From the NCBI GenBank assembly GCA_050946115.1, contig JBMNUF010000009.1:1-64000 (forward strand): a DNA stretch of 64,000 bases. Direction: 5' to 3'. Under the pieces are notes generated by a model, which saw only the letters and a program-made list of their open reading frames with translations, did no database searches and was not told the origin of the DNA. The stretch is from CAYFRC01 sp050946115 (GTDB lineage Bacteria > Bacillota > Clostridia > Christensenellales > Aristaeellaceae). Positions 28,117 through 36,236 of this stretch are shown here, in pieces (within the stretch, counting starts at the first letter, position 1; each line of letters begins with the position of its first letter). Made by a program: the position numbers and the translations under genes.

Positions 28117-29100
28117 CTACAGCAGCGAGCGCCGAAGCGCCTCTGCCGTTTCGGGCGAAAGGTCGGACGGCGCGATGTCGAGCATCGTCTTGCAGCCGAC
28201 TTCCCCTCTCCCCCGCATCTTCCAAATCGCGCGCGCCCCCGCTACGAGTACGCTCGCGGTAAATTCGGGGTTCGAATCGAGCTTTAGGCGGTATTCGACC
28301 GTCTGCACATGCCCGTCATCCATGCCCGTTTTTCCGCACGTAATGACGAAGCCGCCGTGCGGGAGCGCCGCGTGCTTTTCCTTGAGTTCTTCCCGCGAGA
28401 TGAAGTGCACTGTCGTGTCGTACTCGGCAAAGTAGTTGGGCATCCGCTTGATTTCGCGCTCGATCTTCGCCTTATCCGCGCCCGCTTTTGCCACGACATA
28501 GCATTCTCTTGCGTGCTTTTCGCGCGCCGTGAGGCGCGGGTTTTCGCCGGAGCGCACCCTTTCGAGCGCGGACGCGATGGGCACGGTGTACTGGCGCGCG
28601 TCCTCCACGCCCTCGACGCGGCGGATCGCATCCGAATGCCCCTGGCTCACGCCCCTGCCCCAGAAGGTGTAGCTCTCTGCGCCCGGCAGGATCGCGCCCG
28701 CGTACAGCCGCATGACGGAGAACATGCCCGGGTCCCAGCCCGCGCTGATGAGCGCGATGTGCCCCGTTTCGCGAGACGCTTTATCCACGTTCGCGAAATG
28801 CGCGGGGATCGCGGCGTGCGTGTCGAAGCTGTCCACCACGTTGAAATCCCGCGCGAGGGACGGCGTCATCGTCGGAAGGTCCGTCGCGCTGCCGCCGCAG
28901 ATGATTAAAACGTCGATATCGTCCTTATATTGCAGGATATCTTCCGCGCGGTATACGGGGATGCCCGTTGCGGTATGCACGCTCTCCGGGTCCCTGCGCG
29001 TGAAGACGCCCGTGAGATGTATGTCGGGATTCTTTCGCGCGGCGAGTTCCGTGCCGCGCCCCAAGTTGCCGTAGCCGTAAATCGCGATATTCATGCGCAT
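28117..29100 (-). CDS. ddh: meso-Diaminopimelate dehydrogenase
   Basis: Makes meso-diaminopimelate in one NADPH-dependent step from tetrahydrodipicolinate, bypassing the succinylase and acetylase routes. The 327-residue protein has an N-terminal nucleotide motif IAIYGYGNLGRGTELA and GWDPGMFSVMRLY, both characteristic of the family. Two start codons fit: ATG at 29100 (AAGGGG four bases upstream) or ATG at 29094. It follows dapB by 8 bp in the lysine-riboswitch operon. Confidence 0.95.
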   Translation of the reverse strand: MRMNIAIYGYGNLGRGTELAARKNPDIHLTGVFTRRDPESVHTATGIPVYRAEDILQYKDDIDVLIICGGSATDLPTMTPSLARDFNVVDSFDTHAAIPAHFANVDKASRETGHIALISAGWDPGMFSVMRLYAGAILPGAESYTFWGRGVSQGHSDAIRRVEGVEDARQYTVPIASALERVRSGENPRLTAREKHARECYVVAKAGADKAKIEREIKRMPNYFAEYDTTVHFISREELKEKHAALPHGGFVITCGKTGMDDGHVQTVEYRLKLDSNPEFTASVLVAGARAIWKMRGRGEVGCKTMLDIAPSDLSPETAEALRRSLL

Positions 29101-29108
29101 GTATCCCC

Positions 29109-29855
29109 TTATTTTGCGAGATCGGTCATGGTGTAGAGCCCCTTGCCCTGCTTGACGATGAAATGCGCCGCCGAAAGCGCGCCCTCCGCGAAGACCGCGC
29201 GGCTGTGCGCGGTGTGCTTCAGCGTGAGCGTCTGATTCTGCGTGCCGAAGAGCACCTCGTGCTCGCCGACGATGCCGCCGATGCGCAGCGCGTGGATGCC
29301 GATTTCGTTCTTTTCGCGCTTCTTCTGCCCGCACCTGCCGATTTGGTTTTCCGCCTCGGGGCGCACCTGCCGAATGCCCTCCGCGATGGCGAGCGCGGTG
29401 CCGCTGGGCGCGTCCAGCTTCTGGTCGTGGTGCGTTTCGACGATCTCGATCTCCGCATCCGGCAGCGCCTGCGCCGCCTTTTTCGCGAAATCGATGAGGA
29501 GAGCGATGCCCAGCGAGAAATTCGCCGTAAAGAACACGGGAATCTCCCCCGCCGCGCGTCCGATCGCCGCGCGCTCCGCCTCCGTCTGCCCCGTGGTCGC
29601 GATCACGATGGGAAGGTTGTTTTTGCATGCAAATGCCAAAAGCGCTTCCGTGTTCGCGTGGTGGGAGAAGTCGATCACGCAGTCGACGTCCGCAGGCGCA
29701 CCGTCAAACGATGTCGCGCAGGGAATGCCCTCGAAATCGCCCGTCGATTGCACGTCCACGCCGAAAATGACCTGCGCGTCCCCGCCCGCTTCGCGCGCGA
29801 GGCGCACGACCTGCTGCCCCATGCGGCCGCAAATGCCGCTCAACAAGATGCGCAC
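29109..29855 (-). CDS. dapB: 4-Hydroxy-tetrahydrodipicolinate reductase
   Basis: Second enzyme of the lysine branch; it reduces the DapA product. The 248-residue protein begins MRILLSGICGRMGQQV with the dinucleotide motif. The catalytic and substrate signature ETHHDQKLDAPSGTAL is clear, and the C-terminus is the tetramerisation domain. The start is GTG at 29855, a few bases after the dapA stop, with GGGGGA upstream. Confidence 0.96.
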   Translation of the reverse strand: MRILLSGICGRMGQQVVRLAREAGGDAQVIFGVDVQSTGDFEGIPCATSFDGAPADVDCVIDFSHHANTEALLAFACKNNLPIVIATTGQTEAERAAIGRAAGEIPVFFTANFSLGIALLIDFAKKAAQALPDAEIEIVETHHDQKLDAPSGTALAIAEGIRQVRPEAENQIGRCGQKKREKNEIGIHALRIGGIVGEHEVLFGTQNQTLTLKHTAHSRAVFAEGALSAAHFIVKQGKGLYTMTDLAK

Positions 29856-29858
29856 GGG

Positions 29859-30752
29859 TCATTCCCCCTTCAAAAGTCCGTTTTTGCGCATGAGCGCGTA
29901 GAGCTTCTCCGCGTTCGCGTCCTCCATCGGGGTAAGCGGGAGGCGCAAGTTGTTTTCGCAAAGGCCCATCTTCGCCGCCGCCGCCTTGACGGGGATCGGA
30001 TTGACCTCCGAAAACAGCGCGTTGATGAGGTCGAGCAGCTTCAGCTGCAGCGCCGCAGAGCCCGAGAGGTCGCCCGCGAAGAACCTTTTACAAATTTCTA
30101 CCGTTTCCTTCGGCATGATGTTGGAGAGCACCGAGATTACGCCCTTGCCGCCGAGCGACAGGATCGGCACGATCTCGTCGTCGTTGCCCGAATAGATGTC
30201 GATCTTGTCCCCGCACTTCGCGGCGATCTGCGCGATTTGGGAGATGTTGCCGCTCGCTTCCTTGAGCCCGACGATATTCGGATGCTCCGCAAGGCGTGCG
30301 ACCGTATCGGGCATCAGGTTGCAGCCGGTGCGGCTCGGCACGTTGTAGAGGATGCAGGGCTTGGTCGATATGTCCGCGATCGCGCAAAAGGAGGTATACA
30401 GCCCCTTCTGCGTCGCCTTGTTGTAATAGGGCGTCACGAGCAGCATGGCATCGCAGCCCACTTCGCACGCATACTTCGTGAGCTCTATGGCATATGCCGT
30501 GTCGTTGGAACCCGTGCCGCCGATGACGGGCACGCGCCCCGCGACGCGCTTCACGGAAAAGGACAGCAATTCCTTATGCTCATCGTCCGTCAGCGTAGCC
30601 CCTTCGCCGGTCGTTCCCGCGATGACGAGCGCATCGATTCCTTCCGCGATCTGCCAGTCGATAAGTTTCCCAAACGCCTCATAATCCACGCCGCTTTCGC
30701 AAAAAGGCGTGACGATCGCCGTAGCGGCACCCGTAAAAACCGTATTTTTCAT
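29859..30752 (-). CDS. dapA: 4-Hydroxy-tetrahydrodipicolinate synthase
   Basis: Condenses pyruvate and aspartate semialdehyde to start lysine and diaminopimelate synthesis. The 297-residue TIM barrel has the active-site Tyr136 in LYNVPSRTG, the Schiff-base Lys164 in GLKEASG, and the GTTGEGATL motif at 47-55. I chose the ATG at 30752, with GAGGAGG ten bases upstream. It is the first gene after the lysine riboswitch and terminator. Confidence 0.97.
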   Translation of the reverse strand: MKNTVFTGAATAIVTPFCESGVDYEAFGKLIDWQIAEGIDALVIAGTTGEGATLTDDEHKELLSFSVKRVAGRVPVIGGTGSNDTAYAIELTKYACEVGCDAMLLVTPYYNKATQKGLYTSFCAIADISTKPCILYNVPSRTGCNLMPDTVARLAEHPNIVGLKEASGNISQIAQIAAKCGDKIDIYSGNDDEIVPILSLGGKGVISVLSNIMPKETVEICKRFFAGDLSGSAALQLKLLDLINALFSEVNPIPVKAAAAKMGLCENNLRLPLTPMEDANAEKLYALMRKNGLLKGE

Positions 30753-30774
30753 CGTAACAAGTCCTCCTCTTCTC

Positions 30775-30808
30775 AAAAACAGGCGACTGCGAAGACGCAG
30801 CCGCCTGT
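30775..30808 (-). terminator. Riboswitch-controlled terminator before dapA
   Basis: On the minus strand ACAGGCGGCTGCG, a TCTT loop and CGCAGTCGCCTGT are followed by TTTTT. It stands between the lysine aptamer and dapA, as expected for transcription attenuation when lysine is abundant. Confidence 0.9.
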
Positions 30809-30833
30809 ATCAAACACTGAACCGTGTGTCCTT

Positions 30834-30995
30834 TACAGATAGCGCTCCGCAATTTCCTTGCGACAGCACCGCAGATTTTTTCCGCGCTGCCAGCCGAGCG
30901 CCCGCCACGGCGCCGACTTCGGCATCCTCGCCTTTCCCGCGCAGCCTTGGCGGCATACAACGCGCGGTACTCATCTCGGATGCACCTCTATCATT
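30834..30995 (-). ncRNA. Lysine riboswitch (L box)
   Basis: The minus-strand leader has the L-box landmarks. A 5' arm GATAGAGGTGC (30981-30993) pairs with the 3' arm GAGCGCTATCT (30837-30847). Between them are GAGTA, GGCGAGGATGCCGAAG and GTGCTGTCGC elements in the known order. It precedes a terminator and dapA-dapB-ddh, all lysine-pathway genes. The intergenic stretch from 30753 to 31064 is fully explained by promoter, aptamer and terminator. Confidence 0.93.
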
Positions 30996-31005
30996 TGACA
31001 TACGT

Positions 31006-31034
31006 ATCATACCACGCGCACCCTGCCCTGTCAA
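31006..31034 (-). promoter_or_regulatory. Sigma-A promoter of the dapA operon
   Basis: Minus strand TTGACA (31029-31034), a 17-bp spacer and TATGAT (31006-31011). The transcript would begin just before the lysine aptamer. Confidence 0.9.
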
Positions 31035-31064
31035 TCCCCGAAAATGTTAATATCGCGTGAGGCG

Positions 31065-31733
31065 CTACGCACCCCTGCGCCCGATTGGAAACAGCGGCCT
31101 GTGCACCGTAAACTCGCTGCGGTTTACGGAGATCGCGCCGGCCCTGCACAATTTCCAGATTTCCGAGGACATCGCGCTGCGCTCGACCGAGAGATAGTCC
31201 GCCAGCGACTGCCTGTCAAACGGGATCGAGAAATGGTTCGTCCCCACCCGCTCCATTTCGTATTGCAGATAGGTCATGATCTTGTCGCGCGTAGATTTTT
31301 GCGAGAGGATTTCCGCCTTCTTGTACATTTCCAGCGCCCTTCGGGAGATGGCCTGCAAAAGGTTGGTCAGAAGGTGCATGTGGCAACGGCAGGCGTTTGC
31401 GCACGGCGAGAGAATCTTCCTGCCGTCCATGAGAAGTATCGTCGCATCCTCTCGCGCGACGATATGCACGGGCAGTGCATCGCGCAGGGAAAGCGCGAAA
31501 ACTTCGCCGAATATCTCTCCCGGCAGCACCACGGACGCGATGTGCCTTTCGCCATTGGAGTCGTCCTGCTCGATCAGGGCGCTCCCCGAAAGCACGATGC
31601 CGATTCGATCCGCGGCATCGCCCGCGCGAAAGATCGTGCGATGTTTCGGAAAGAAGCGCTCCTGCGCGCCGAGGCATGCCATGAGCTTTTGTTGCTCCGC
31701 TTCGTCTATGCCGCAAAAGAGCGGAATTTCCAT
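31065..31733 (-). CDS. Crp/Fnr family transcriptional regulator
   Basis: A 222-residue regulator with an N-terminal cyclic-nucleotide-binding-type beta barrel (about 20-110) and a C-terminal helix-turn-helix (about 170-205, DRQSLADYLSVERSAMSSEI). Cys111, Cys115 and Cys117 form an SPCANACRCH cluster after the barrel, with Cys7 and Cys20 elsewhere. A redox or gas-sensing role is possible, but no metal cofactor can be proven. GGGAGG precedes the ATG. The gene diverges from the TM1266/rubredoxin/flavodiiron genes, its likely target, with a palindrome between them. Confidence 0.88.
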   Translation of the reverse strand: MEIPLFCGIDEAEQQKLMACLGAQERFFPKHRTIFRAGDAADRIGIVLSGSALIEQDDSNGERHIASVVLPGEIFGEVFALSLRDALPVHIVAREDATILLMDGRKILSPCANACRCHMHLLTNLLQAISRRALEMYKKAEILSQKSTRDKIMTYLQYEMERVGTNHFSIPFDRQSLADYLSVERSAMSSEIWKLCRAGAISVNRSEFTVHRPLFPIGRRGA

Positions 31734-31746
31734 GAAATCCCTCCCC

Positions 31747-31763
31747 GTTGTTTTTCCAACAAC
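31747..31763. promoter_or_regulatory. Candidate Crp/Fnr-type operator
   Basis: GTTGTT-N5-AACAAC, a perfect six-base inverted repeat. Its centre (31755) is about 40 bases before the expected start of the plus-strand flavodiiron transcript. It also lies just downstream of the expected start of the regulator's own transcript. This geometry suits activation one way and self-repression the other. Confidence 0.55.
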
Positions 31764-31775
31764 ATTCCCGCTTCA

Positions 31776-31804
31776 AATATAGTATAATATAGATGCAATG
31801 TCAA
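31776..31804 (-). promoter_or_regulatory. Sigma-A promoter of the Crp/Fnr gene
   Basis: Minus strand TTGACA (31799-31804), a 17-bp spacer and TATATT (31776-31781). Confidence 0.7.
31783..31788 (+). promoter_or_regulatory. -10 box of the flavodiiron operon
   Basis: A perfect TATAAT with no recognisable -35 box at 16-18 bp (CAACAT at the 17-bp position). The palindrome at 31747-31763 occupies the space just upstream of where the -35 would be, so an activator may be needed. Confidence 0.55.
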
Positions 31805-31842
31805 GAGGCAGTGCAAAAAATTCATCAAAGGAGCGAAGAAAT

Positions 31843-32091
31843 ATGGGAAACAAGGTCGCCGTTATGAGTATCATCGTGGTTAACAACGAATCCGTAGAGA
31901 AACTGAACGGACTGCTGCACGAGTATAGGGAGTGGATCATCGGCAGGATGGGCATTCCGTACCGCGAGAAGAAGATGAACATCATCAGCATCGCCATGGA
32001 TGCGCCGCTCGAGCGCATTTCCGCGCTCGTTGGCGCCATCGGGTCGCTCCCCGGCATCAGCGTGATCTCCGCGAACATCTCCAACGACTGA
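31843..32091 (+). CDS. TM1266-type iron-only hydrogenase system regulator
   Basis: An 82-residue ACT-like/ferredoxin-fold protein. It matches the small TM1266 family often found beside iron-only hydrogenase maturation genes and named as a putative regulator of that system. Visible features are VAVMSIIVVNN, WIIGRMGIPYREKKMNIISI and GSLPGISVISANIS. AGGAG lies nine bases before the ATG at 31843; a longer frame from 31798 has no ribosome site. It heads an operon with rubredoxin and a flavodiiron protein. Confidence 0.8.
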   Translation: MGNKVAVMSIIVVNNESVEKLNGLLHEYREWIIGRMGIPYREKKMNIISIAMDAPLERISALVGAIGSLPGISVISANISND

Positions 32092-32102
32092 AGGATGAAG
32101 GC

Positions 32103-32237
32103 ATGAAGCACGTCTGCACCGTATGCGGATATGTCTACGACGAAGAGAAAGAAGCCGCGCCGTTTGAAGAGCTCGACGAGGCATACGAATGCCCCGTCTG
32201 CGGCATCCGCATAAAGGAATTTCAGCCTATATTGTGA
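32103..32237 (+). CDS. Rubredoxin (small, shortened loop)
   Basis: A 44-residue electron carrier with one iron bound by four Cys: CTVCG at 5-9 and CPVCG at 30-34. The loop between them (YDEEKEAAPFEELDEAYE) is shorter than in standard rubredoxins and lacks the GDP...PGT...W sequence. It lies 11 bp after the TM1266 gene and 12 bp before the flavodiiron protein, its likely electron acceptor. The protein is shorter than most gene-calling cut-offs. Confidence 0.85.
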   Translation: MKHVCTVCGYVYDEEKEAAPFEELDEAYECPVCGIRIKEFQPIL

Positions 32238-32249
32238 GGAGGACAAGGT

Positions 32250-34043
32250 ATGCAGTTGCCCAAGGATATCCGCTACGTCGGCGTGAACGACCATTCGATA
32301 GACCTGTTTGAGGGGCAGTACGTCGTCCCGACCGGGATGTCGTACAATTCCTATGTGATTTTGGACGAGAAGATCGCCGTGCTGGATTCCGTCGACAGGC
32401 GCTTCACGCACGAGTGGCTGGACAACCTCGCCTCCGCGCTCGAGGGAAGGCAGCCGGACTATTTCATCGTGCAGCACATGGAGCCGGACCATTCCGCGAA
32501 CATCGCAAACTTCATGAAGAACTATCCCTCTGCGACCGTCGTCTCCTCCCAAAAGGCGTTTGCCATGATGCAGGCCTTTTTCGGGACGGGCTATGAGGAC
32601 AGAAGGATCGTCGTCGCGGAAGGCGATACGCTCTCCTTGGGCAGCCGCGTTTTGACCTTCGTCGCCGCGCCCATGGTGCATTGGCCCGAGGTCATCGTGA
32701 CCTATGACAGCCGCAGCAAGACCCTGTTTTCGGCGGACGGCTTCGGCAAGTTCGGCGCGCTCGACCGCATAGAGGATTGGGAGGACGAGGCGCGCAGGTA
32801 TTATTTCGGCATCGTCGGGAAATACGGCGCGCAGGTGCAGTCGCTCCTGAAAAAGGCGAAAGGGCTCGACATCGAAAGGATTTGCCCGCTGCACGGCCCC
32901 GCCCTTGAGGAAAACCTTTCCCACTATCTGAAGCTGTACGACATCTGGTCTTCCTATGCGGCGGAGAGCGAGGGCATCGTAATCGCCTATACGTCCGTAT
33001 ACGGGAATACCAAACAGGCGGTCGAATTGCTCGCGGAGAAGCTCCGCGCGAAGGGCTGCCCCAAGGTCGTCGCGCACGACCTCGCGCGGTGCGATATGTC
33101 GCTCGCCGTTTCCGATGCGTTCCGCTACAACAAGCTCGTACTCGCGACGACGACGTATAACGCGGATATCTTCCCGTTTATGCGCCACTTCATCGATGCG
33201 CTCACGGAGCGCGGCTTCAAAAACCGCACCGTTGCGCTGATCGAAAACGGCTCGTGGGCTCCGCTCGCGACGAAGACGATGAAGGGCATGCTGCAGTGCG
33301 CCAAGAACATCGACTATGCGTCGACCGAGGTTCGGATACTGTCCGCGCTGAACGAGGAATCAAGGCAGAAGATAGAGGAGCTCGCGCAGGAGCTCTGTGC
33401 GAACTATTTGGCGCAGATGCCCGAAACCGCGAACAAGAACGATTTGACGGCGCTGTTCAAGATCGGCTACGGCCTGTACGTCGTAACGTCCAACGACGGC
33501 GAAAAGGACAACGGCCTCATCGTGAACACGGTCACGCAGGTCACGGACGCTCCGAACCGCGTCGCGGTGTGCATCAACAAGCGCAACTATTCGCACCACA
33601 TCATCAACAAGACGGGCATCATGAACATCAACTGCCTGTCCGTCGAGGCGCCGTTCTCTGTCTTTGAGACGTTCGGCTTCCAAAGCGGGCGGAATACGGA
33701 CAAGTTTGCGGGCGCCACGCCCCTGCGCTCGGACAACGGGCTGGTGTTCCTCTCCAAGTACATCAACGCTTTCCTTTCGCTGAAGGCAGAACAGTACGTC
33801 GATTTGGAAACGCACGGCATGTTTATCTGCGCCGTGACGGAGGCGCGCGTCGTCTCAAAATCGGAAACGATGACCTATACCTTCTATCAGAACTACGTCA
33901 AGCCGAAGCCGCAGCTCGAAGGCAAGCGCGGCTACGTATGCAAGATTTGCGGATACGTCTACGAGGGCGATCCGCTGCCGGAGGACATCATCTGTCCGCT
34001 CTGCAAGCACGGGGCGGCGGACTTTGAAAAAATTCAGGGCTAA
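32250..34043 (+). CDS. Four-domain flavodiiron protein (diiron, flavodoxin, flavin reductase, rubredoxin)
   Basis: Predicted to reduce O2 to water or NO to N2O in the cytosol. The 597-residue protein starts with a metallo-beta-lactamase-like domain carrying the full diiron ligand set: His76, Glu78, Asp80, His81, His144, Asp163 and His215. A flavodoxin domain follows (TSVYGNTKQ near 248-256), then a flavin-reductase-like domain (about 405-545) and a C-terminal rubredoxin domain with CKICG and CPLCK. This fusion could pass electrons internally. GTGAGGAGG precedes the ATG. Whether O2 or NO is the main substrate cannot be read from the sequence. Confidence 0.93.
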   Translation: MQLPKDIRYVGVNDHSIDLFEGQYVVPTGMSYNSYVILDEKIAVLDSVDRRFTHEWLDNLASALEGRQPDYFIVQHMEPDHSANIANFMKNYPSATVVSSQKAFAMMQAFFGTGYEDRRIVVAEGDTLSLGSRVLTFVAAPMVHWPEVIVTYDSRSKTLFSADGFGKFGALDRIEDWEDEARRYYFGIVGKYGAQVQSLLKKAKGLDIERICPLHGPALEENLSHYLKLYDIWSSYAAESEGIVIAYTSVYGNTKQAVELLAEKLRAKGCPKVVAHDLARCDMSLAVSDAFRYNKLVLATTTYNADIFPFMRHFIDALTERGFKNRTVALIENGSWAPLATKTMKGMLQCAKNIDYASTEVRILSALNEESRQKIEELAQELCANYLAQMPETANKNDLTALFKIGYGLYVVTSNDGEKDNGLIVNTVTQVTDAPNRVAVCINKRNYSHHIINKTGIMNINCLSVEAPFSVFETFGFQSGRNTDKFAGATPLRSDNGLVFLSKYINAFLSLKAEQYVDLETHGMFICAVTEARVVSKSETMTYTFYQNYVKPKPQLEGKRGYVCKICGYVYEGDPLPEDIICPLCKHGAADFEKIQG

Positions 34044-34047
34044 AGTG

Positions 34048-34092
34048 CCGCGCCGCCGTCCGAAATTCGGGCGGCGGCGCGGTTGTTTTTTT
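34048..34092 (+). terminator. Rho-independent terminator of the flavodiiron operon
   Basis: CCGCGCCGCCGTCCG and CGGGCGGCGGCGCGG form a very strong stem, followed by TTGTTTTTTT. Confidence 0.92.
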
Positions 34093-34097
34093 ATCGC

Positions 34098-36077
34098 TTA
34101 CGTAAATAGGGCTGTTAAGGTAATCTTTCTGGCGATGCCTTCCGGGTTCGAGAGCTGTGGCACATACTTTTTTTGGAAGGCGAGCACGGCCTTTGAGGTG
34201 GCTTCGTCATACGTTCCCGTGATCCCCTCTGCCGCGAGGAATCCCAGTTCGTTGAGCTTTTGCTGTACGCAGCTTACCGCGCCGGCGGTGTCGAGATCGG
34301 TATCAAAGTGGTCGTTGATCCACTCCCTGAGGGCATTCAGATCTTCTTCCGTAGGCAGCTTCCACTCTGCGGGCGGATCGGGATCCGGCTCGGGCGCATA
34401 GGGCGGCGCGTCCTTGGCGAAGATCGCCTTCTGCAGCTTTGCGCTGCACGAGTTCGACTGTTCGTCATACCCGTTTTGCGTGCAGAAGCGCTTCACGGCC
34501 TTGGCGGTATGCTTGGTATAGCATTCGCCCGCTTTTCCCGTGAAATAGCCCAGATGTTTCAGCCGCTTGTTGAGCCTTAGGATCATGGGGGAACTTTCGT
34601 CCTTGCTCAGCTTGTAGTACTGCGTGTTTTCGGGACAGTCCTTCGAGAACAGCGCCTTCATCTGCTTGGCGGTGATGTTGCCCGTCTGCTTGTAGCCCTT
34701 TTGCGCCTGAAAGCGCTTCACGGCGTCCTTGGTGCCGCTCTTGTAGTGGCCGCCCGCGTTGATCGTCATATAGCCCTTTTCGCGGAGCCTCTGCTGCAGT
34801 TCCTGCACGCGGATGCCCTCGTCGCCGACGGACAGCGCGACGTATCTCACGTACTTCGGGATGTCGCCGCTCGCCACCTTTTTGCATAGGTCGGGCGTTG
34901 CCTTTCCCGTCTGGGAAACGCCCAGATCGGACTGCAGGCGCTTCACGGCGCGTTCGGTTCTCCAGCCGAAGACGCCGTCCGCCTTGCCGCTCAGGTAGCC
35001 CTTCTCGATGAGCCCTTCCTGCAGCGCCGCTACGTCGTCCCCTTCGCTGCCGCGCGCAAGCGTGACCTCCTCGGTTTTTTCTTCGGCCGCGGATTTGTCC
35101 GCATTTTCGGCGGCGCCGTCTTTCGCCCTGCGCTGCGCATCGGTGTTTCGGAGGATCTTCCGCGCGGAACGTGCGGCGTCCGCGGTGTCGTACACCGCTA
35201 CATACCCGTCAAATGCCTCGAGCACCCTTTGGGTCGCGTTTAGCGGTTCCTCGTTGAGAACCGCGTTCTCGTTCGCGGAAAGCGCGTAGTCGTACACGAA
35301 TCCGCTCTCGGAAACGGCGTAAACGTGCCCGTATCCGTATTCTACCAGCGCGACCATGTCTTCGGGATAGTCGCAGCAATTGTTTGCGGCGCCCGATTCC
35401 ACGGTATAGCTCTTGAGTGCGAACTTTCCGCCCCGTTCCGTCATGGAGAACACCATGCCGTCCCCGATGTCTGCCGCGACGACGTCGGAGCCGATGGATG
35501 TCGCCGTTTCGCTCCCCTTCATGCGCAGGGAAAGCGCGCCGTCTGCGTCGAGCAAGGCATCGTATCCGTCGCCCACGAAGACAGTCATCCCTTCAAAGGA
35601 GAAGGGGGGCTCGGTCGGCGCGTGGTCGGCATCCGCATGGAGCAGTTCTTTTCCGCCCGCGGTGACGAGCAGCCCGTCGCAGCACAGGCGCAGCGCTTCG
35701 ATTTCTCCGTTGAACGCGAAGACGAGCGCCGTGGTTTCGGTTTCGGGCGCGTAGGAATAGAGGGTCGCATCGTCGCCCGCAGGCGCATAATAGAGGAGAC
35801 CGCGCCCTTCGTCCCACAGGAAGCGCACGGCGGAGGGGCAGATTTCGGTTCCGCCGTCCGTCTCGCCTTCGCCGGCGTATTCAAGGGCGTACAGCGCGTA
35901 TTCGGCGACATCGTCGTCCGTGGTTTCGACGGGTTTGTAATAGAGCCTGAATGCGTCGCCGGAGAAGATGACTACGCTCTCGGCATTTGCCTCGGCGTTT
36001 TGGGCCGCAGGTTCCGCACGCGCCGCGAAAGAAAGCAGCATGCACAGGGTAAGTAGGGTGGCAAAAATGCGTTTCAT
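34098..36077 (-). CDS. Secreted protein with multiple peptidoglycan-binding repeats
   Basis: A 659-residue exported protein. A signal peptide (MKRIFATLLTLCMLLSFAARA) precedes a region of about 300 residues with repeated beta-rich segments, possibly a propeller-like domain. Four peptidoglycan-binding type 1 units follow, starting near ALQEGLIEKGYLSGKADG, VQELQQRLREKGYM, LRLNKRLKHLGYFTG and VQQKLNELGFLA. Each has an AVKRF or AVLAF helix. The protein probably sticks to the cell wall; no catalytic domain is apparent. AAAAGGAGG lies ahead of the ATG. No clear promoter was seen in the 95 bp before the divergent promoter at 36173. Confidence 0.78.
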   Translation of the reverse strand: MKRIFATLLTLCMLLSFAARAEPAAQNAEANAESVVIFSGDAFRLYYKPVETTDDDVAEYALYALEYAGEGETDGGTEICPSAVRFLWDEGRGLLYYAPAGDDATLYSYAPETETTALVFAFNGEIEALRLCCDGLLVTAGGKELLHADADHAPTEPPFSFEGMTVFVGDGYDALLDADGALSLRMKGSETATSIGSDVVAADIGDGMVFSMTERGGKFALKSYTVESGAANNCCDYPEDMVALVEYGYGHVYAVSESGFVYDYALSANENAVLNEEPLNATQRVLEAFDGYVAVYDTADAARSARKILRNTDAQRRAKDGAAENADKSAAEEKTEEVTLARGSEGDDVAALQEGLIEKGYLSGKADGVFGWRTERAVKRLQSDLGVSQTGKATPDLCKKVASGDIPKYVRYVALSVGDEGIRVQELQQRLREKGYMTINAGGHYKSGTKDAVKRFQAQKGYKQTGNITAKQMKALFSKDCPENTQYYKLSKDESSPMILRLNKRLKHLGYFTGKAGECYTKHTAKAVKRFCTQNGYDEQSNSCSAKLQKAIFAKDAPPYAPEPDPDPPAEWKLPTEEDLNALREWINDHFDTDLDTAGAVSCVQQKLNELGFLAAEGITGTYDEATSKAVLAFQKKYVPQLSNPEGIARKITLTALFT

Positions 36078-36172
36078 GATGAAAACCTCCTTTTCGGGTT
36101 CTATACCTTAGACCGAAACCGCCGCGGCAGGTTGCAGTATATCGGGAATTTAACCGATTTCGACATTCTTTC

Positions 36173-36201
36173 TTGACACATGGGGCGGAAAGGGATATAA
36201 T
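36173..36201 (+). promoter_or_regulatory. Strong sigma-A promoter of the four-gene metabolic operon
   Basis: TTGACA (36173-36178), a 17-bp spacer and TATAAT (36196-36201), both perfect. The first ATG is 36 bp beyond the -10 box. Confidence 0.92.
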
Positions 36202-36236
36202 CCACACAGAAGGACAGGGACAAAGGAGGAAGAGGT

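Noticed and set aside
29163..30842. A 559-codon open frame on the plus strand
   Set aside because: Opposite dapB and dapA and running into the lysine riboswitch; no coding features.
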